Below, piece by piece: positions 54,017-62,856 of a DNA stretch of 64,000 nucleotides. The DNA is from Bifidobacterium tibiigranuli. Its GTDB lineage: Bacteria > Actinomycetota > Actinomycetes > Actinomycetales > Bifidobacteriaceae. Both the position numbers and the translations under genes were made by a program. Below the pieces are notes generated by a model. It was given only the letters and a program-made list of their open reading frames with translations. It made no database searches and was not told the origin of the DNA. Numbering within the stretch: position 1 is the first letter of the stretch; every line of letters begins with the position of its first letter. The DNA lies in contig NZ_QLZA01000007.1 of the NCBI RefSeq assembly GCF_009371885.1, positions 1 through 64,000 on the forward strand. Direction: 5' to 3'.

Positions 54017-54676
54017 ATGACGCAGGTGTATCAATATGACGATTGGTCTGAACCGGGCGGCCTCTCGCGGGCGGATCAGGAGCTTGCTCAGTTCAATTTG
54101 ACAACTGAGATTCTTCACCTGGGTGTGGCGCGTGGCTTGAGGAATGCTCGGAATCGGACTGCTGCAGCTTTGCCGTCGGCCAAAGGCAGTGATATCTATC
54201 AGGATTCTATGGAAGACCTCACTGCGCTGTTGAAACCGAAAGGATGGAGATTGCTTCAGTTTCATATGCAGCCTCGGTTGGTTCATCCTAATGGCGTTAT
54301 GTCCTTCACGGTCAGTGCGGCAAAGGGACTTTCTTCGCGCTCTGGAGATGGACCTATCACGAATGCTAAAGGACGCTCGACGAGAATGAGTTTGAGTAGT
54401 AAACCATATGCTCAGGATGCTTTGTTCGAAGCGGAGGAAAACGAATCAGATCCAGTCTTCGACGAAATTCCTTTTTTCTTCCTGCTGCATGAATACACTC
54501 CGGCTGGTTTGTATCTTGAACTTTCCAGCCCGGCTGCGATGGATGACAAAACTGGTGTAGTTACAGAATGGAGTCAGCGTATCCCAATTCCGTTCCTTAG
54601 CGCAACGGGGGATTTGTCCCCATTCGCCACGGATGGGCCTGATGATGACTTCGATGTCCCTGTTGAACCCCTATAA
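54017..54676 (+). CDS. Unknown protein upstream of an XRE-ImmA/IrrE gene, candidate toxin
   Basis: This 219-residue protein was not recognised. It has no TM segment and an acidic C-terminus (PDDDFDVPVEPL). The middle contains GWRLLQFHMQPRLVHPNGVMSFTVSAAKG and FFFLLHEYTPAGLYLELSSP, suggesting a beta-rich fold. ATG 54017 follows AGGAAG; the open frame runs 69 codons further up through promoter and transposase sequence and is not coding there. It is followed after 14 bp by an HTH-metallopeptidase gene. This arrangement resembles toxin-antitoxin or RosmerTA-like defence pairs (a comparison from memory, not tested). Confidence 0.75.
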   Translation: MTQVYQYDDWSEPGGLSRADQELAQFNLTTEILHLGVARGLRNARNRTAAALPSAKGSDIYQDSMEDLTALLKPKGWRLLQFHMQPRLVHPNGVMSFTVSAAKGLSSRSGDGPITNAKGRSTRMSLSSKPYAQDALFEAEENESDPVFDEIPFFFLLHEYTPAGLYLELSSPAAMDDKTGVVTEWSQRIPIPFLSATGDLSPFATDGPDDDFDVPVEPL

Positions 54677-54690
54677 AACCTTTGATTTGA

Positions 54691-55734
54691 ATGAACAATT
54701 TTGTAATTACCCCCTCGAGATTAATAATTGCGCGTCAGCGGCTTGGCATGACTCTTGTCGATTTAGCTGCTGCTAGCGGGATTTCAAGACGATCTTTATC
54801 GTACTATGAGAAGGGGGGTGCCAGCATCTCTAGAGACTCGCTACAAAGACTGTCAGTTACGCTCGATGTCCCTGAAAGTTTTTTCTATCGTGGAGATATC
54901 GAAGTCATACCAGTCGAGGCGGTGAGCTTCCGGAAACTGAGCAAAGCCAGTGCGCGCCAGAGGAACATGGTTTTGGCTGAAGCCACACTTGGCGTCGAAT
55001 TCTATGAACTGCTGTCACAAAACTTTCTTCTGCCGTCGTCTAATATACCTACGTTCGATAAAGTGGATCCAGAACTGGCAGCAGACATGGTTCGAAAGCG
55101 TTGGGGTTTGAGCGATCGCCCAATTTCAAATATGATGCATCTGATTGAATCGAAGGGTGTCCGAGTTTTATCTCTCAATCCTAGCGCTAAAGATATTGAT
55201 GCTTTTTGTTTAACACGAGATGATACTTCATATATGTTTATGAACACTTCAAAGACAGGGGAGAGACAACGATTCGATATTGCTCATGAATTGGGGCATT
55301 TGGTGTTACATGGCGGGTCAGATATGTCCCCAGCTGATTCACGCGAAAGAGAACAGCAAGCCAACAAATTCGCTTCTGAATTCCTTATGCCGAGAAGTAG
55401 GATTTTGGCTCAGCAATTGGATAATCCGACACTGGAAAGAATATTCGCGGCGAAACGGTACTGGAAAGTGTCTGCACTGGCAATGACGCACCGGTTGCAT
55501 GCAATCGGATTGCTTACAGATGCGCGATACCGGGCATGCTGCATTGAACTGGCAGACAAAGGATTTAGGTTTGACGAGCCAGATGGAATAGTACATGAAA
55601 GCTCTTCGCTTCTGAAGCAGACAATATATGGTAGGGGGAAACGTGTCAGTTTTGCTGATGCGGGACAAGCTCTCTCTCTACACATGCATGAGGTGAAAAC
55701 TTATGCCGCTGGCCTCGTTCCTATGTTGGCATGA
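54691..55734 (+). CDS. XRE-family regulator with ImmA/IrrE (M78) metallopeptidase domain
   Basis: This 347-residue protein has an N-terminal Xre helix-turn-helix (ARQRLGMTLVDLAAASGISRRSLSYYEKG, about residues 14-42). Its zinc-peptidase domain has FDIAHELGHLVLH (HELGH at residues 199-203) and a later EQQANKFASEFLMP with the third metal ligand. Such proteins sense stress or phage and cleave or release a partner regulator; many act as antitoxins. No ribosome binding site is visible, so translation may be coupled to the upstream 219-aa gene. The operator at 53948-53989 is its likely target. Confidence 0.92.
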   Translation: MNNFVITPSRLIIARQRLGMTLVDLAAASGISRRSLSYYEKGGASISRDSLQRLSVTLDVPESFFYRGDIEVIPVEAVSFRKLSKASARQRNMVLAEATLGVEFYELLSQNFLLPSSNIPTFDKVDPELAADMVRKRWGLSDRPISNMMHLIESKGVRVLSLNPSAKDIDAFCLTRDDTSYMFMNTSKTGERQRFDIAHELGHLVLHGGSDMSPADSREREQQANKFASEFLMPRSRILAQQLDNPTLERIFAAKRYWKVSALAMTHRLHAIGLLTDARYRACCIELADKGFRFDEPDGIVHESSSLLKQTIYGRGKRVSFADAGQALSLHMHEVKTYAAGLVPMLA

Positions 55735-55912
55735 AGGTTGTCGCATATTCCTCTAGCTTCAATATAGATAGTCAGTTTAATCTCTTCGCAATTATTTCGT
55801 TGGCACATCAATCAAGTCGAATTAAGCGACCACAAAGGTGAGCCCGTTAACGCTAAGCGTTCGACGAAACATCCCACCGACATCGAACGTGACTCCAAAT
55901 CGCATGCTTCGC

Positions 55913-55934
55913 AGCATAGGTACCTGCCTATGCT
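55913..55934 (-). terminator. Hairpin at the end of abiEii
   Basis: AGCATAGG (55913-55920) pairs perfectly with CCTATGCT (55927-55934), overlapping the abiEii stop codon. A weaker AACGC/GCGTT hairpin at 55849-55861 may serve the convergent XRE gene. Confidence 0.5.
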
Positions 55935-56794
55935 CCCAGAATCGGATTCAGAAAATCCTTCATCAGCTCTTTTGCCGCATCGATATGTTTATATTCGCTG
56001 CAAGTTGGCACGTCATGAGCCAGTTTTGCATACCTAACTCCCCATGATGCTGGCACGGGAAAGACGGTGGGCAATGTGAGGCTGCGCCGTGATTTCTCGG
56101 CGACTAGAGCTTTTCGGAGTTTTGCCGCATCGATGTCATATGTGGTTACCATGATGACAAGGTCAACAAGGTCTTTCTCGCGACTTGATGGTTTGCCGTT
56201 GTACAGCGCGATGGTTGCGCATACCTTGTCGGCGATTTGGTCTGCGACCGGATATAGCCGATACGGATAGCTTTTTAGTTTCGGGAGATTCAAGGCATTC
56301 GCAGGTGCTGCAATCTCCACATCATCGGTTGTCGTTGTCGCAGTGACTAGGTCGACGTGAAAGCTTCGTTTCTTCTGCACGCCGATATAGACATCGAAGT
56401 TGATCTGGTACCCATTCGTGTAATCGTTGTTGGTGCCAATGAGTGTTTTGCTGTAGCCCGTGAACTGGAATCGGAAGAAGTCACCTAGGTCTATGGACGC
56501 CAGTCGACGAAGCTCTGTCAGCGCCTTGTCGAGCGATTGATCGTGGTTATATAGATCGATATCCATCGTCGCTCGTGCGGAGGGAATTCGCGCCAGCATG
56601 CCTGTGCCGCCTTTCAGCACCCAAGCATGGTTGCCTTCCTGAGAGAAGATGCGACTAAGGAAGCGGTGAAAGTGTTCCAATCGGATGCGCTCGTCTACAG
56701 AAATAGAAGCATCCGCGCGAAAGGCTTGATTCGCTGCGGCTTTGATGGCTTGCTCCACCGCCGCAGGACTTGCGTATGAGGTCTCATGATCCAT
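55928..56794 (-). CDS. abiEii: AbiEii-family nucleotidyltransferase toxin
   Basis: This 288-residue protein has the AbiEii/AbiGii signature WVLKGGTGMLARIPSARATMDIDLYNHD: the GG-T nucleotide-binding loop and the Asp pair (residues 78 and 80) of the DNA-polymerase-beta-like fold. The later SYPYRLYPVADQIADKVCATI...REKDLVDLVIM matches the family's second half. AbiEii toxins modify tRNA acceptor ends or otherwise halt growth, and are held in check by AbiEi at transcription (type IV system). It lies 131 bp downstream of abiEi, with a hairpin between them. Confidence 0.93.
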   Translation of the reverse strand: MDHETSYASPAAVEQAIKAAANQAFRADASISVDERIRLEHFHRFLSRIFSQEGNHAWVLKGGTGMLARIPSARATMDIDLYNHDQSLDKALTELRRLASIDLGDFFRFQFTGYSKTLIGTNNDYTNGYQINFDVYIGVQKKRSFHVDLVTATTTTDDVEIAAPANALNLPKLKSYPYRLYPVADQIADKVCATIALYNGKPSSREKDLVDLVIMVTTYDIDAAKLRKALVAEKSRRSLTLPTVFPVPASWGVRYAKLAHDVPTCSEYKHIDAAKELMKDFLNPILGA

Positions 56795-56887
56795 GGGTTG
56801 CCTTGCTGTTTTGCTTCTGCTGTTATCACATCAATGTGTATTCGCATTATTGTATACGAGGGTGGGCAACTTGGCGAAGGCATGTCA

Positions 56888-56915
56888 TCGCGTGGCAGAC
56901 GAGCTGTGCCACGCG
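56888..56915 (-). terminator. Intra-operon hairpin between abiEi and abiEii
   Basis: TCGCGTGGCA (56888-56897) and TGCCACGCGA (56906-56915) form a perfect 10-bp GC-rich stem with an 8-nt loop, 11 bp past the abiEi stop. No T-run follows, so it might attenuate or stabilise rather than stop transcription. Confidence 0.5.
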
Positions 56916-56925
56916 AAGATTTTGT

Positions 56926-57864
56926 CTATGTCGTTTTGAGCGTCTGTGGGATTGCTTTCATATCTGGCTTAGGAACTGATTGCAGGATATTTGCTATCTG
57001 GGCAATATTGTCAACCTGCTGACTGGTTTGGGTATGTGCAGACTCGAAGAGAGTGCCACGCATGGCATTAAGCACTGCGGTGATGGCGTGTTGCAGCGGA
57101 AGTGAATCGGAATCTGGGAGAGCGTCGAGGCTCTCATAGAGCGATTCCAGATAGCGTTCAGTCACTAGGCTGCCAAGCTTGGGGTCGGATGCAACTTCAT
57201 GGGCGAGAGCGCTCTGGTTGATTCCTGCAATGACAAGCAGTTGTTCCAGCAGAGCAGCTCCGTCACCGCTGCCGTGCCCGTTTCGTTTGGCCAGCGGGCT
57301 GAGCAGCTCAGTGAGGCGGGATGTATTGACATTGAACTGCGTGCAGGCGTCCCGTAGTGTGTCGGCAATAAGGCTCAGATCGTACCTGCTCTCGACCAGA
57401 TCAGCTATGGTTCGCTCGCGTGTGGTAACGGGTAGCCCATTCTTGATGGTGATGTCCTGTTCAGGCAGCATGGCGATTCGGTACCGCGTATCTGCCCGCT
57501 GTGTTTGCTTTCTGCGGGGCGTAGTGAACTCGTGATGTTGTGCACGCAGATCTCCGATGTTGTGAAGCCGTGTTGCCGATTCGCCGGAGACGACAAAACC
57601 AATAGGATGTTCGGAAAGTCGTTCGTAGGCGGGTTTGCCAGGCTCGGTCATCAGCCATGCCGCGCGAAGCGCTTCATGTTCGTCGCTGGGGGAACCCGCG
57701 TCTCGGTAGATGCCATGCGCAATCCGGACGAGATCGCCAGACTTGCATAGACGGGTGATAGTCATGGGGCTGATGCCGCGCGAACTTGCCTGCGCCGAGG
57801 TAACCAGGCCCCATTGGGACTCGGTGACCTCGCTGAGTACGTGCAGCGCCTCGCGACTTTTCAT
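56926..57864 (-). CDS. abiEi: AbiEi-family antitoxin/repressor
   Basis: This 312-residue protein has an N-terminal winged helix: LVTSAQASSRGISPMTITRLCKSGDLVRIAHGIYRDAG, the AbiEi pattern G-x-x-x-x-L-x-G-x-L-x-R-x-x-x-G-x-Y. The conserved GLPVTTRERTIADLVES follows. AbiEi represses its own operon by binding inverted repeats and so limits the toxin. At 312 residues it is longer than many, with an extra Gln/Thr/Ser-rich end. The ATG sits inside the left operator arm and no ribosome binding site is present, so the transcript is probably leaderless. Confidence 0.92.
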   Translation of the reverse strand: MKSREALHVLSEVTESQWGLVTSAQASSRGISPMTITRLCKSGDLVRIAHGIYRDAGSPSDEHEALRAAWLMTEPGKPAYERLSEHPIGFVVSGESATRLHNIGDLRAQHHEFTTPRRKQTQRADTRYRIAMLPEQDITIKNGLPVTTRERTIADLVESRYDLSLIADTLRDACTQFNVNTSRLTELLSPLAKRNGHGSGDGAALLEQLLVIAGINQSALAHEVASDPKLGSLVTERYLESLYESLDALPDSDSLPLQHAITAVLNAMRGTLFESAHTQTSQQVDNIAQIANILQSVPKPDMKAIPQTLKTT

Positions 57865-57903
57865 ACTTGGATAATAACGTATTAACCGTTAGTTTCCAAG
57901 TAT
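57863..57903 (-). promoter_or_regulatory. abiE promoter within inverted operator repeats
   Basis: ATACTTGGA (57863-57871) and TCCAAGTAT (57895-57903) are perfect 9-bp inverted repeats. On the minus strand a -35 TTGGAA (57894-57899) and -10 TATTAT (57871-57876) are spaced 17 bp, and transcription would start at or next to the abiEi ATG (57864). This matches the known style of AbiEi autoregulation. Confidence 0.75.
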
Positions 57904-58342
57904 ATTGACTATCAACATAAGAATTTATAGAACTCGGGTTTCCCATAGTTTCCGATAGCTCCCCAGTGTTCCCAGGCAACGCTTGGTGCTATTCACGGTT
58001 TTTCCTTTGAATTGTGAGCGTGTGTTGAATGCCGGAGGTGCGGTGGAAAACTTGGACACAGATATAGCTATATTTTTAGTTTCAAACAACATCAGATATA
58101 TGTAAAAAGATACATACAATGTAGTTTAATTTCCCTTCTACATGCATGTATCGAGGTTAGTCGTGAGGCTGGTCGTTGAACTGTGGTCACGCAATTTTCA
58201 AGTACCAGCAGAATCTAGTTATACAGACTGCTAATATTAATTTATTAGTAGTAATTATATTTGAACAATAGCAGCGATAATGTAAGACTATTATATAAAT
58301 ATATTGCATAAATAATTGCATGATTGATAAGGAAGGTTAGGA
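57904..58342. other. AT-rich intergenic region
   Basis: No gene is supported. The last ~150 bp are extremely AT-rich and must contain the promoter of the next gene (several TATAAT-like words). The words TTGAATTGTGAGCGTG (58008) and GTTGAACTGTGG (58176) resemble sequence at the deleted end of the transposase remnant (about 53034), suggesting worn IS ends. Confidence 0.35.
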
Positions 58343-58771
58343 ATGAGTCTTCAGGGATTTGAGGAAGTGGCTATTACGGAGCCTGTTGGCAAGCTGACGA
58401 TGACGGTGATGGATTCTAAAGTCAGGTTCAATAAGGCGACTGCGGTCGAGCTGGGCTATCCGGCGTACGTGAAGGTGCTGATCAACGACAAGACCAGGCA
58501 GGTCGCCCTCCAGGCGTGCACCGGGCGTGACGCTAACGCGATCAAGTTCAGCAAGCCCGAGGGCAAGCAGGTCTCGTCGGTGACGGTGGGCAATAAGGTG
58601 CTTGTTGCCGCGATTGGCAAATTCTTCACGCTCAGGCCGGCTCCGGAGGGTGAAATCTCCTACCAGACGGCTGCCGGCACGCTCAACAAGGACGAGAAAG
58701 CAGTCGTATTCGATACGGCGAATGCCGTTGCGGGCACCATGAAGCAACGCGGGCGCAAGAAAGCGGTTTGA
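58343..58771 (+). CDS. Hypothetical protein of 142 residues
   Basis: This protein was not recognised. AAGGAAGG precedes the ATG and codon use is host-like, although the upstream region is very AT-rich. It is soluble, with an N-terminal beta-rich part (SKVRFNKATAVELGYPAYVKVLINDKTRQVALQAC) and a basic end (MKQRGRKKAV) that could bind nucleic acid. It sits between the AbiE pair and a GNAT remnant, so a role in the mobile island is plausible but unproven. Confidence 0.7.
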   Translation: MSLQGFEEVAITEPVGKLTMTVMDSKVRFNKATAVELGYPAYVKVLINDKTRQVALQACTGRDANAIKFSKPEGKQVSSVTVGNKVLVAAIGKFFTLRPAPEGEISYQTAAGTLNKDEKAVVFDTANAVAGTMKQRGRKKAV

Positions 58772-58816
58772 GAGTAGGTAATTTCCAACATTAATCTTGG
58801 ATTATAGGTATTCTGA

Positions 58817-59158
58817 GCTTTTGGTTTTATATCTGAACTGGTTGCCGGATTCTATACGTTCAGCGCATACTCGATTGACCGAGACGACGTGCCAGGCGGA
58901 TGGCTGCGTCGCAATACGCCGGACCGCATCCCTGCAATTCTCATCGGCATGCTTGGCGTCTCGCAGCAATTTCAAGGCAAAGGCCTCGGCTGGAAGTTGC
59001 TGCACGATGCCATAACGCGCGCACGCGGCATCAGCCAACAGCTTGGATCGCGCGCCATCGTCGTTGAGCCCTATGACGATTCGGCTCGCTCGTTTTACAC
59101 GCATTTCGGGTTCAGTTCGATTCCCGGCTCCAACAGCATGTATTGGCGGCTCGCCTAG
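58817..59158 (+). pseudogene. GNAT acetyltransferase toxin remnant (TacT-like), 5' end lost
   Basis: The frame open from a TGA at 58814 encodes SELVAGFYTFSAYSIDRDDVPGGW, then ILIGMLGVSQQFQGKGLGWKLLHDAITRA (the acetyl-CoA-binding Q-x-x-G-x-G motif), then YDDSARSFYTHFGFSSIPG. This is the C-terminal two thirds of a TacT-type GNAT toxin. The N-terminus and the usual RHH (DUF1778) antitoxin gene are missing. A shorter product from an internal start would lack most of the fold. Confidence 0.75.
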
Positions 59159-59335
59159 CGCGCGAGCCTCATGCCTTGCCACGCTCACCGGCTCGACTGT
59201 CGAAAATGGAATATGTCGGTCATAAAGCCGCAGCCTATCGCCGAATAGATGAACATTGTTCCCCTTGGACGAGGGGTGCAAGGCACATAAGAATATTCTG
59301 ACAGAATGATAAAGATGGCTCTTGGTGATGGGGTG

Positions 59336-60430
59336 TCAATCCAAATAATGAGAAACTATTTCGACAAATTGGTTGACATTGGCGGAATAGTTTGGGTAGG
59401 CAATGTCCAGTTGTTTTGGGTTCTGTGCGTACACCAATACGACATTGTCATAAGAAGTGTCGGCATCAGTGGAACTAAGGATTTGCTGTGAGGAACCCGA
59501 TTGGATTTCGCTCTCGAGCTTGTCGTACTGAATCAGTGCATCTTTCAGATGGTCTTGTTGAAAGGAATCGATATCAAGGTATTGATTGGCGCGAGAAAAT
59601 TTCAGTAGAAATAGTTCAGGGCATTCTGTCAGTTTCGTATGAATTTCAAAAACGCTATCGGTGGTTGCTCTCAGATCCTTAAGGAGCTGACTGGCACAGT
59701 CCAACTCGTTGAGCTGACCAATGAGCGAATCCCTGTCACCTGTGAATCCGGGAATTTGCGGGGAACGCTCTTCAAGAGCGAATAAGCTAGAAACTGTGGT
59801 GAAGAATCGTATTCTATCGTTATCAACTGCCGAAAGATGAGTGTCTGCTCCGCCGCTTTTATAATTGGTTCCGTAAATTTCATCCGTGGCCTCTATGGCA
59901 GTTGCCCAATAATGCTGCAGCTTTGTACGAATCTGGATTTCGACGTGATAGTTACCGTAATCTGTAGGGATGTTGGTCAGAAGATGACGGGAACGGTAGC
60001 CGCTTCTTGCCGGAGAAGAGATGTAATCTTTCTGGGCTTGGCCGTGATTTTTTAACGATAATGTAGATTGCAGATATTCGGCGGCTCTGCTGACATCATC
60101 ATTTGTCTTGACGATGAGGCGGCAACCGCCGATGTCATCGAGTTCCCCTAATTTGAAGTGTGACTGCGGCCGTCGAATCTTCCCGATGATGGATTTCATG
60201 CGTTTAAGACGATATGTAGCTACTGACTGATCAAATTGCCTTGAACAGTCGAGGACATGCTTGAAACAGCTTTCTGTAGGTTCGACATGCTGAGCGCGCC
60301 ATCGCTGTGCAATTGCGAATGATGTTTGGTATTCGTCGGCGGTATGGGAGCTAGGGCTGTTACGCAGAATTCTTCCTGCTCCCGTTGCTGCGTTTCGGCT
60401 AACCGGGGATTCCACGTTGTCCAATGTCAT
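59336..60430 (-). CDS. RelA/SpoT-domain protein, candidate toxic small alarmone synthetase
   Basis: This 364-residue protein has the nucleotidyltransferase core at about residues 80-210: RMKSIIGKIRRP, LGELDDIGGCRLIV (R/D synthetase motif), SPARSGYRSRHLL and NYHVEIQIRTKLQHYWATAIE. There is no hydrolase HD domain, TGS or ACT. The C-terminal 150 residues are helical and not recognised. Such stand-alone synthetases include growth-stopping toxins (toxSAS) that make alarmones or pyrophosphorylate tRNA. It faces a Panacea-domain gene across 42 bp, a known antitoxin type for these toxins. No ribosome binding site is seen; TATAGT lies 9 bases before the ATG, so it may be near-leaderless. Confidence 0.88.
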   Translation of the reverse strand: MTLDNVESPVSRNAATGAGRILRNSPSSHTADEYQTSFAIAQRWRAQHVEPTESCFKHVLDCSRQFDQSVATYRLKRMKSIIGKIRRPQSHFKLGELDDIGGCRLIVKTNDDVSRAAEYLQSTLSLKNHGQAQKDYISSPARSGYRSRHLLTNIPTDYGNYHVEIQIRTKLQHYWATAIEATDEIYGTNYKSGGADTHLSAVDNDRIRFFTTVSSLFALEERSPQIPGFTGDRDSLIGQLNELDCASQLLKDLRATTDSVFEIHTKLTECPELFLLKFSRANQYLDIDSFQQDHLKDALIQYDKLESEIQSGSSQQILSSTDADTSYDNVVLVYAQNPKQLDIAYPNYSANVNQFVEIVSHYLD

Positions 60431-60472
60431 AAGCCATATACTATATTAATTTGAATAGGAAAGGAGGGACAC
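60431..60472. promoter_or_regulatory. Compact divergent promoter region
   Basis: The 42-bp gap contains ATATACTATAT, giving TATACT on the plus strand and TATAGT on the minus strand at the same place. AAAGGAGG before the Panacea gene is a strong binding site. Overlapping -10 boxes would make the two genes compete for polymerase (inference). Confidence 0.45.
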
Positions 60473-60913
60473 ATGACCAGTATTATTGACGTGGCAGCAT
60501 ATATTCTTCGGCGCTGCGGTTCGATGACTACGATGAAATTGCAGAAGTTGGCGTTCTATTCTCAAGCGGAGTCACTGGCTCATAGTGGGCGTCCCTTGTT
60601 TCCTGAGGATTTTCAGGCTTGGCGGGGCGGTCCGGTCAGCGTTGAATTGTACGCGTGTCATCGTGGGATGTTCCTCATACGCGAGGGTGCCCTGACTGGT
60701 GTGAAGGAGCTTACCGACCAGGAGAAACGTCTGATTGATTCAGTATGTAGTTCACTGGCTGGGTTGACAGGTAACCAGCTGAGTTCTCGAACCCACGGAG
60801 AGGATCCTTGGCGCGAGGCGCGTGCTGGTTTGCCGCAAACGGCGTCATGCACTACGAAGATCACGAAGGACTCCATTCGCGATTATTACAGCCGTAACCC
60901 CGTTTGCATTTGA
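60473..60913 (+). CDS. Panacea-domain (SocA/DUF4065-like) antitoxin
   Basis: This 146-residue protein opens IDVAAYILRRCGSMTTMKLQKLAFYSQAESLAHSGRPLFPEDFQAWRGGPVSVELY, the classical Panacea/GepA pattern (MKLQKLxYYxQ...A...GGPV). It ends with a typical SRTHGEDPWREARAGLP (the H-x-x-x-P-W motif). Panacea proteins neutralise many unrelated toxins, including toxic RelA/SpoT synthetases, which fits the neighbouring gene. It lies on the opposite strand to its presumed toxin, unlike the usual operon layout. Confidence 0.92.
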   Translation: MTSIIDVAAYILRRCGSMTTMKLQKLAFYSQAESLAHSGRPLFPEDFQAWRGGPVSVELYACHRGMFLIREGALTGVKELTDQEKRLIDSVCSSLAGLTGNQLSSRTHGEDPWREARAGLPQTASCTTKITKDSIRDYYSRNPVCI

Positions 60914-60993
60914 TTTGTGGCCTAGAGTTTTCTTGGCTATTTCGAACACAGCGCGCCAACGAACGCCCAACATTCGCCACCCGCCACCCACCA

Positions 60994-62346
60994 TCATCTC
61001 AGCAGCCGCTCGCCTCGTGCGATGTATGCGGCCATCTCATCACGAGGAACCATGGAGCCGCCGGTGACCCATGCCAAGTGGGTGCTGTGCGACATGGTAG
61101 TGTCGTCAAGGCCGGTTTCCTCCCGGTACTGTGCGCTCGCGAGCACGCGCCAAGGGCAGGCGAAGCCGGCTGCTGAGGAGGGTTCGATGTCGATTCCAGT
61201 CGAGTCGTGGAGGTTGGCTTCGATTCTGAAGAGTTCATCATCGTCAATGGTGCAGAAGCCGTCGATAACCCGGCGCATCGCCTTGCCGACGAACTGCGAC
61301 GGCCGGCCGCATGCCAGACCGTCGGCCGCAGTGACGTTGTCGATGCCGAAATCCTGAACGCTCACGTGGTCGTTCAAGCCGGTGTAGACGCCCAGCAGCA
61401 TGGATGGGCAATGGGTCGGCTCCACGAAGATGCACCGCACATTGTCGCCGAACACGCTCTTCAAGCCGAAGGCGACACCGCCCGGGCTGCCGCCGACACC
61501 GCACGGCAGATAGACGAACAGCGGATTCGATTCATCAACTTTCACGTCATAGGCCTGCAACTGGCCGGCGAGACGGTGCGCAGCCACGGCATAGCCCAGG
61601 AATAGCGTCGGCGAATTTTCGTCGTCAACGAAATACGCCTTCGGGTCGTTTGCAGATTCCTTCCTCCCCGTCGCAACCGCCACGGAATAGTCGTCCTGGT
61701 ATTCGTGGACGTGGACGCCATGTGACCGCAGCTTGTCCTTCTTCCACTGCCGGGCGTCGGCGGACATGTGCACGCTGGCGTCGAAGCCGAGTGCCGCGCT
61801 CATGATGCCGATGGAAAGGCCGAGATTGCCCGTGGAGCCGACGGCGATTTTATAGCCGCTGAAGAACTTCCGGAGCTTTTCGCTGGCCAGCTTGCGATAG
61901 TCGTCCGTCTGTGACAGCAGCCCGGCCCCGATTGCGAGGTCTTCCGCATGCTTGAGCACCTCGTATATTCCTCCGCGGGCCTTGATCGAGCCGCTTATCG
62001 GCAGCTCGCTATCAAGCTTGGCCCAAAGCTGGCCGGGAAGGCGTTGGCCGTAGCGCTTTCCCAGCGTTTCCTGCTGATCCGGAACCGTCACCAGAGGCGA
62101 TTCGATGATGCCGGCCGTGCCTTTGGTCTCGGGGAACAGCTCGGCGATAAGCGGCGCGAATCGTTTAAGCCGCGCTGCGGCGTCGCCGATATCCGCCGTC
62201 GTCAAACCTACATCGGGTGCGCCCTCGCGGAAGCTGACATGATTGGCGTTGAACCAGGTGACTTCCCGGCAATCCATGATGTCTCGCAGCAACGGCAATT
62301 CGCTGACCCACTGCTCGACGGATTTCCCCAATATCTGCTGCTTCAT
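60994..62346 (-). CDS. dsdA: D-serine ammonia-lyase
   Basis: This 450-residue PLP enzyme converts D-serine to pyruvate and ammonia. The PLP Lys122 is in [18 protein letters not shown]. The phosphate-binding Gly-rich loop is [11 protein letters not shown], and [17 protein letters not shown] is also conserved. It ends with [13 protein letters not shown], as in DsdA. Start ATG 62346 follows AAAGGA; the open frame runs 28 codons further up without similarity. No dsdC regulator or dsdX transporter is adjacent. It may protect against host or diet-derived D-serine. It separates the defence island from the kinase gene. Confidence 0.95.
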   Translation of the reverse strand: MKQQILGKSVEQWVSELPLLRDIMDCREVTWFNANHVSFREGAPDVGLTTADIGDAAARLKRFAPLIAELFPETKGTAGIIESPLVTVPDQQETLGKRYGQRLPGQLWAKLDSELPISGSIKARGGIYEVLKHAEDLAIGAGLLSQTDDYRKLASEKLRKFFSGYKIAVGSTGNLGLSIGIMSAALGFDASVHMSADARQWKKDKLRSHGVHVHEYQDDYSVAVATGRKESANDPKAYFVDDENSPTLFLGYAVAAHRLAGQLQAYDVKVDESNPLFVYLPCGVGGSPGGVAFGLKSVFGDNVRCIFVEPTHCPSMLLGVYTGLNDHVSVQDFGIDNVTAADGLACGRPSQFVGKAMRRVIDGFCTIDDDELFRIEANLHDSTGIDIEPSSAAGFACPWRVLASAQYREETGLDDTTMSHSTHLAWVTGGSMVPRDEMAAYIARGERLLR

Positions 62347-62856
62347 AAGATTTCCTTTGCGATGCCGGAGTGCTCGAGAATTCGGTTCGGGAACTCGATT
62401 CGAGACCTCATCTCGACAATTCAAGAACAATCGTTACTCAAGAATATTATGCGTTCCCAATGAAGTATGCTGCCGCGAGTTTCTTCCATACAATAAAGAA
62501 ACCCTGCTGATAGGATGCATTTCTTTTATAAAAGAAACTTGGTTCTTGGCATGCTCTAGCTGGGCGTGTGGCAGGGCAGTGGCAGTGCAATGGCAAGGCA
62601 TACACGTCGGCATACGCGAAATGCGGTTTCCTTGCGTACGATATTCTCGTGCCTCTATACACGTCTGAATCCGCGCAATTGCCCGGCGAAAGACGGCACC
62701 CTGACGCCAACGGTGCCACCAACAGTGACGCCAACGAATCGAGCCGCAACGTCGACAATATGTATACCCTGTGGGGGAATCCTCCGAGGACGCCGCAAAT
62801 CCGCTCTCGATGGTAACGTGATGATGCTTAAATGTTTTGAAGAGTAAGGGACTGCG
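62347..62856. other. Intergenic region before the kinase gene
   Basis: No gene is supported in either strand. The word TGACGCCAACG is repeated near 62702 and 62726. The region must contain divergent promoters for dsdA and the kinase gene, but no convincing pair of boxes was found. Confidence 0.4.
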
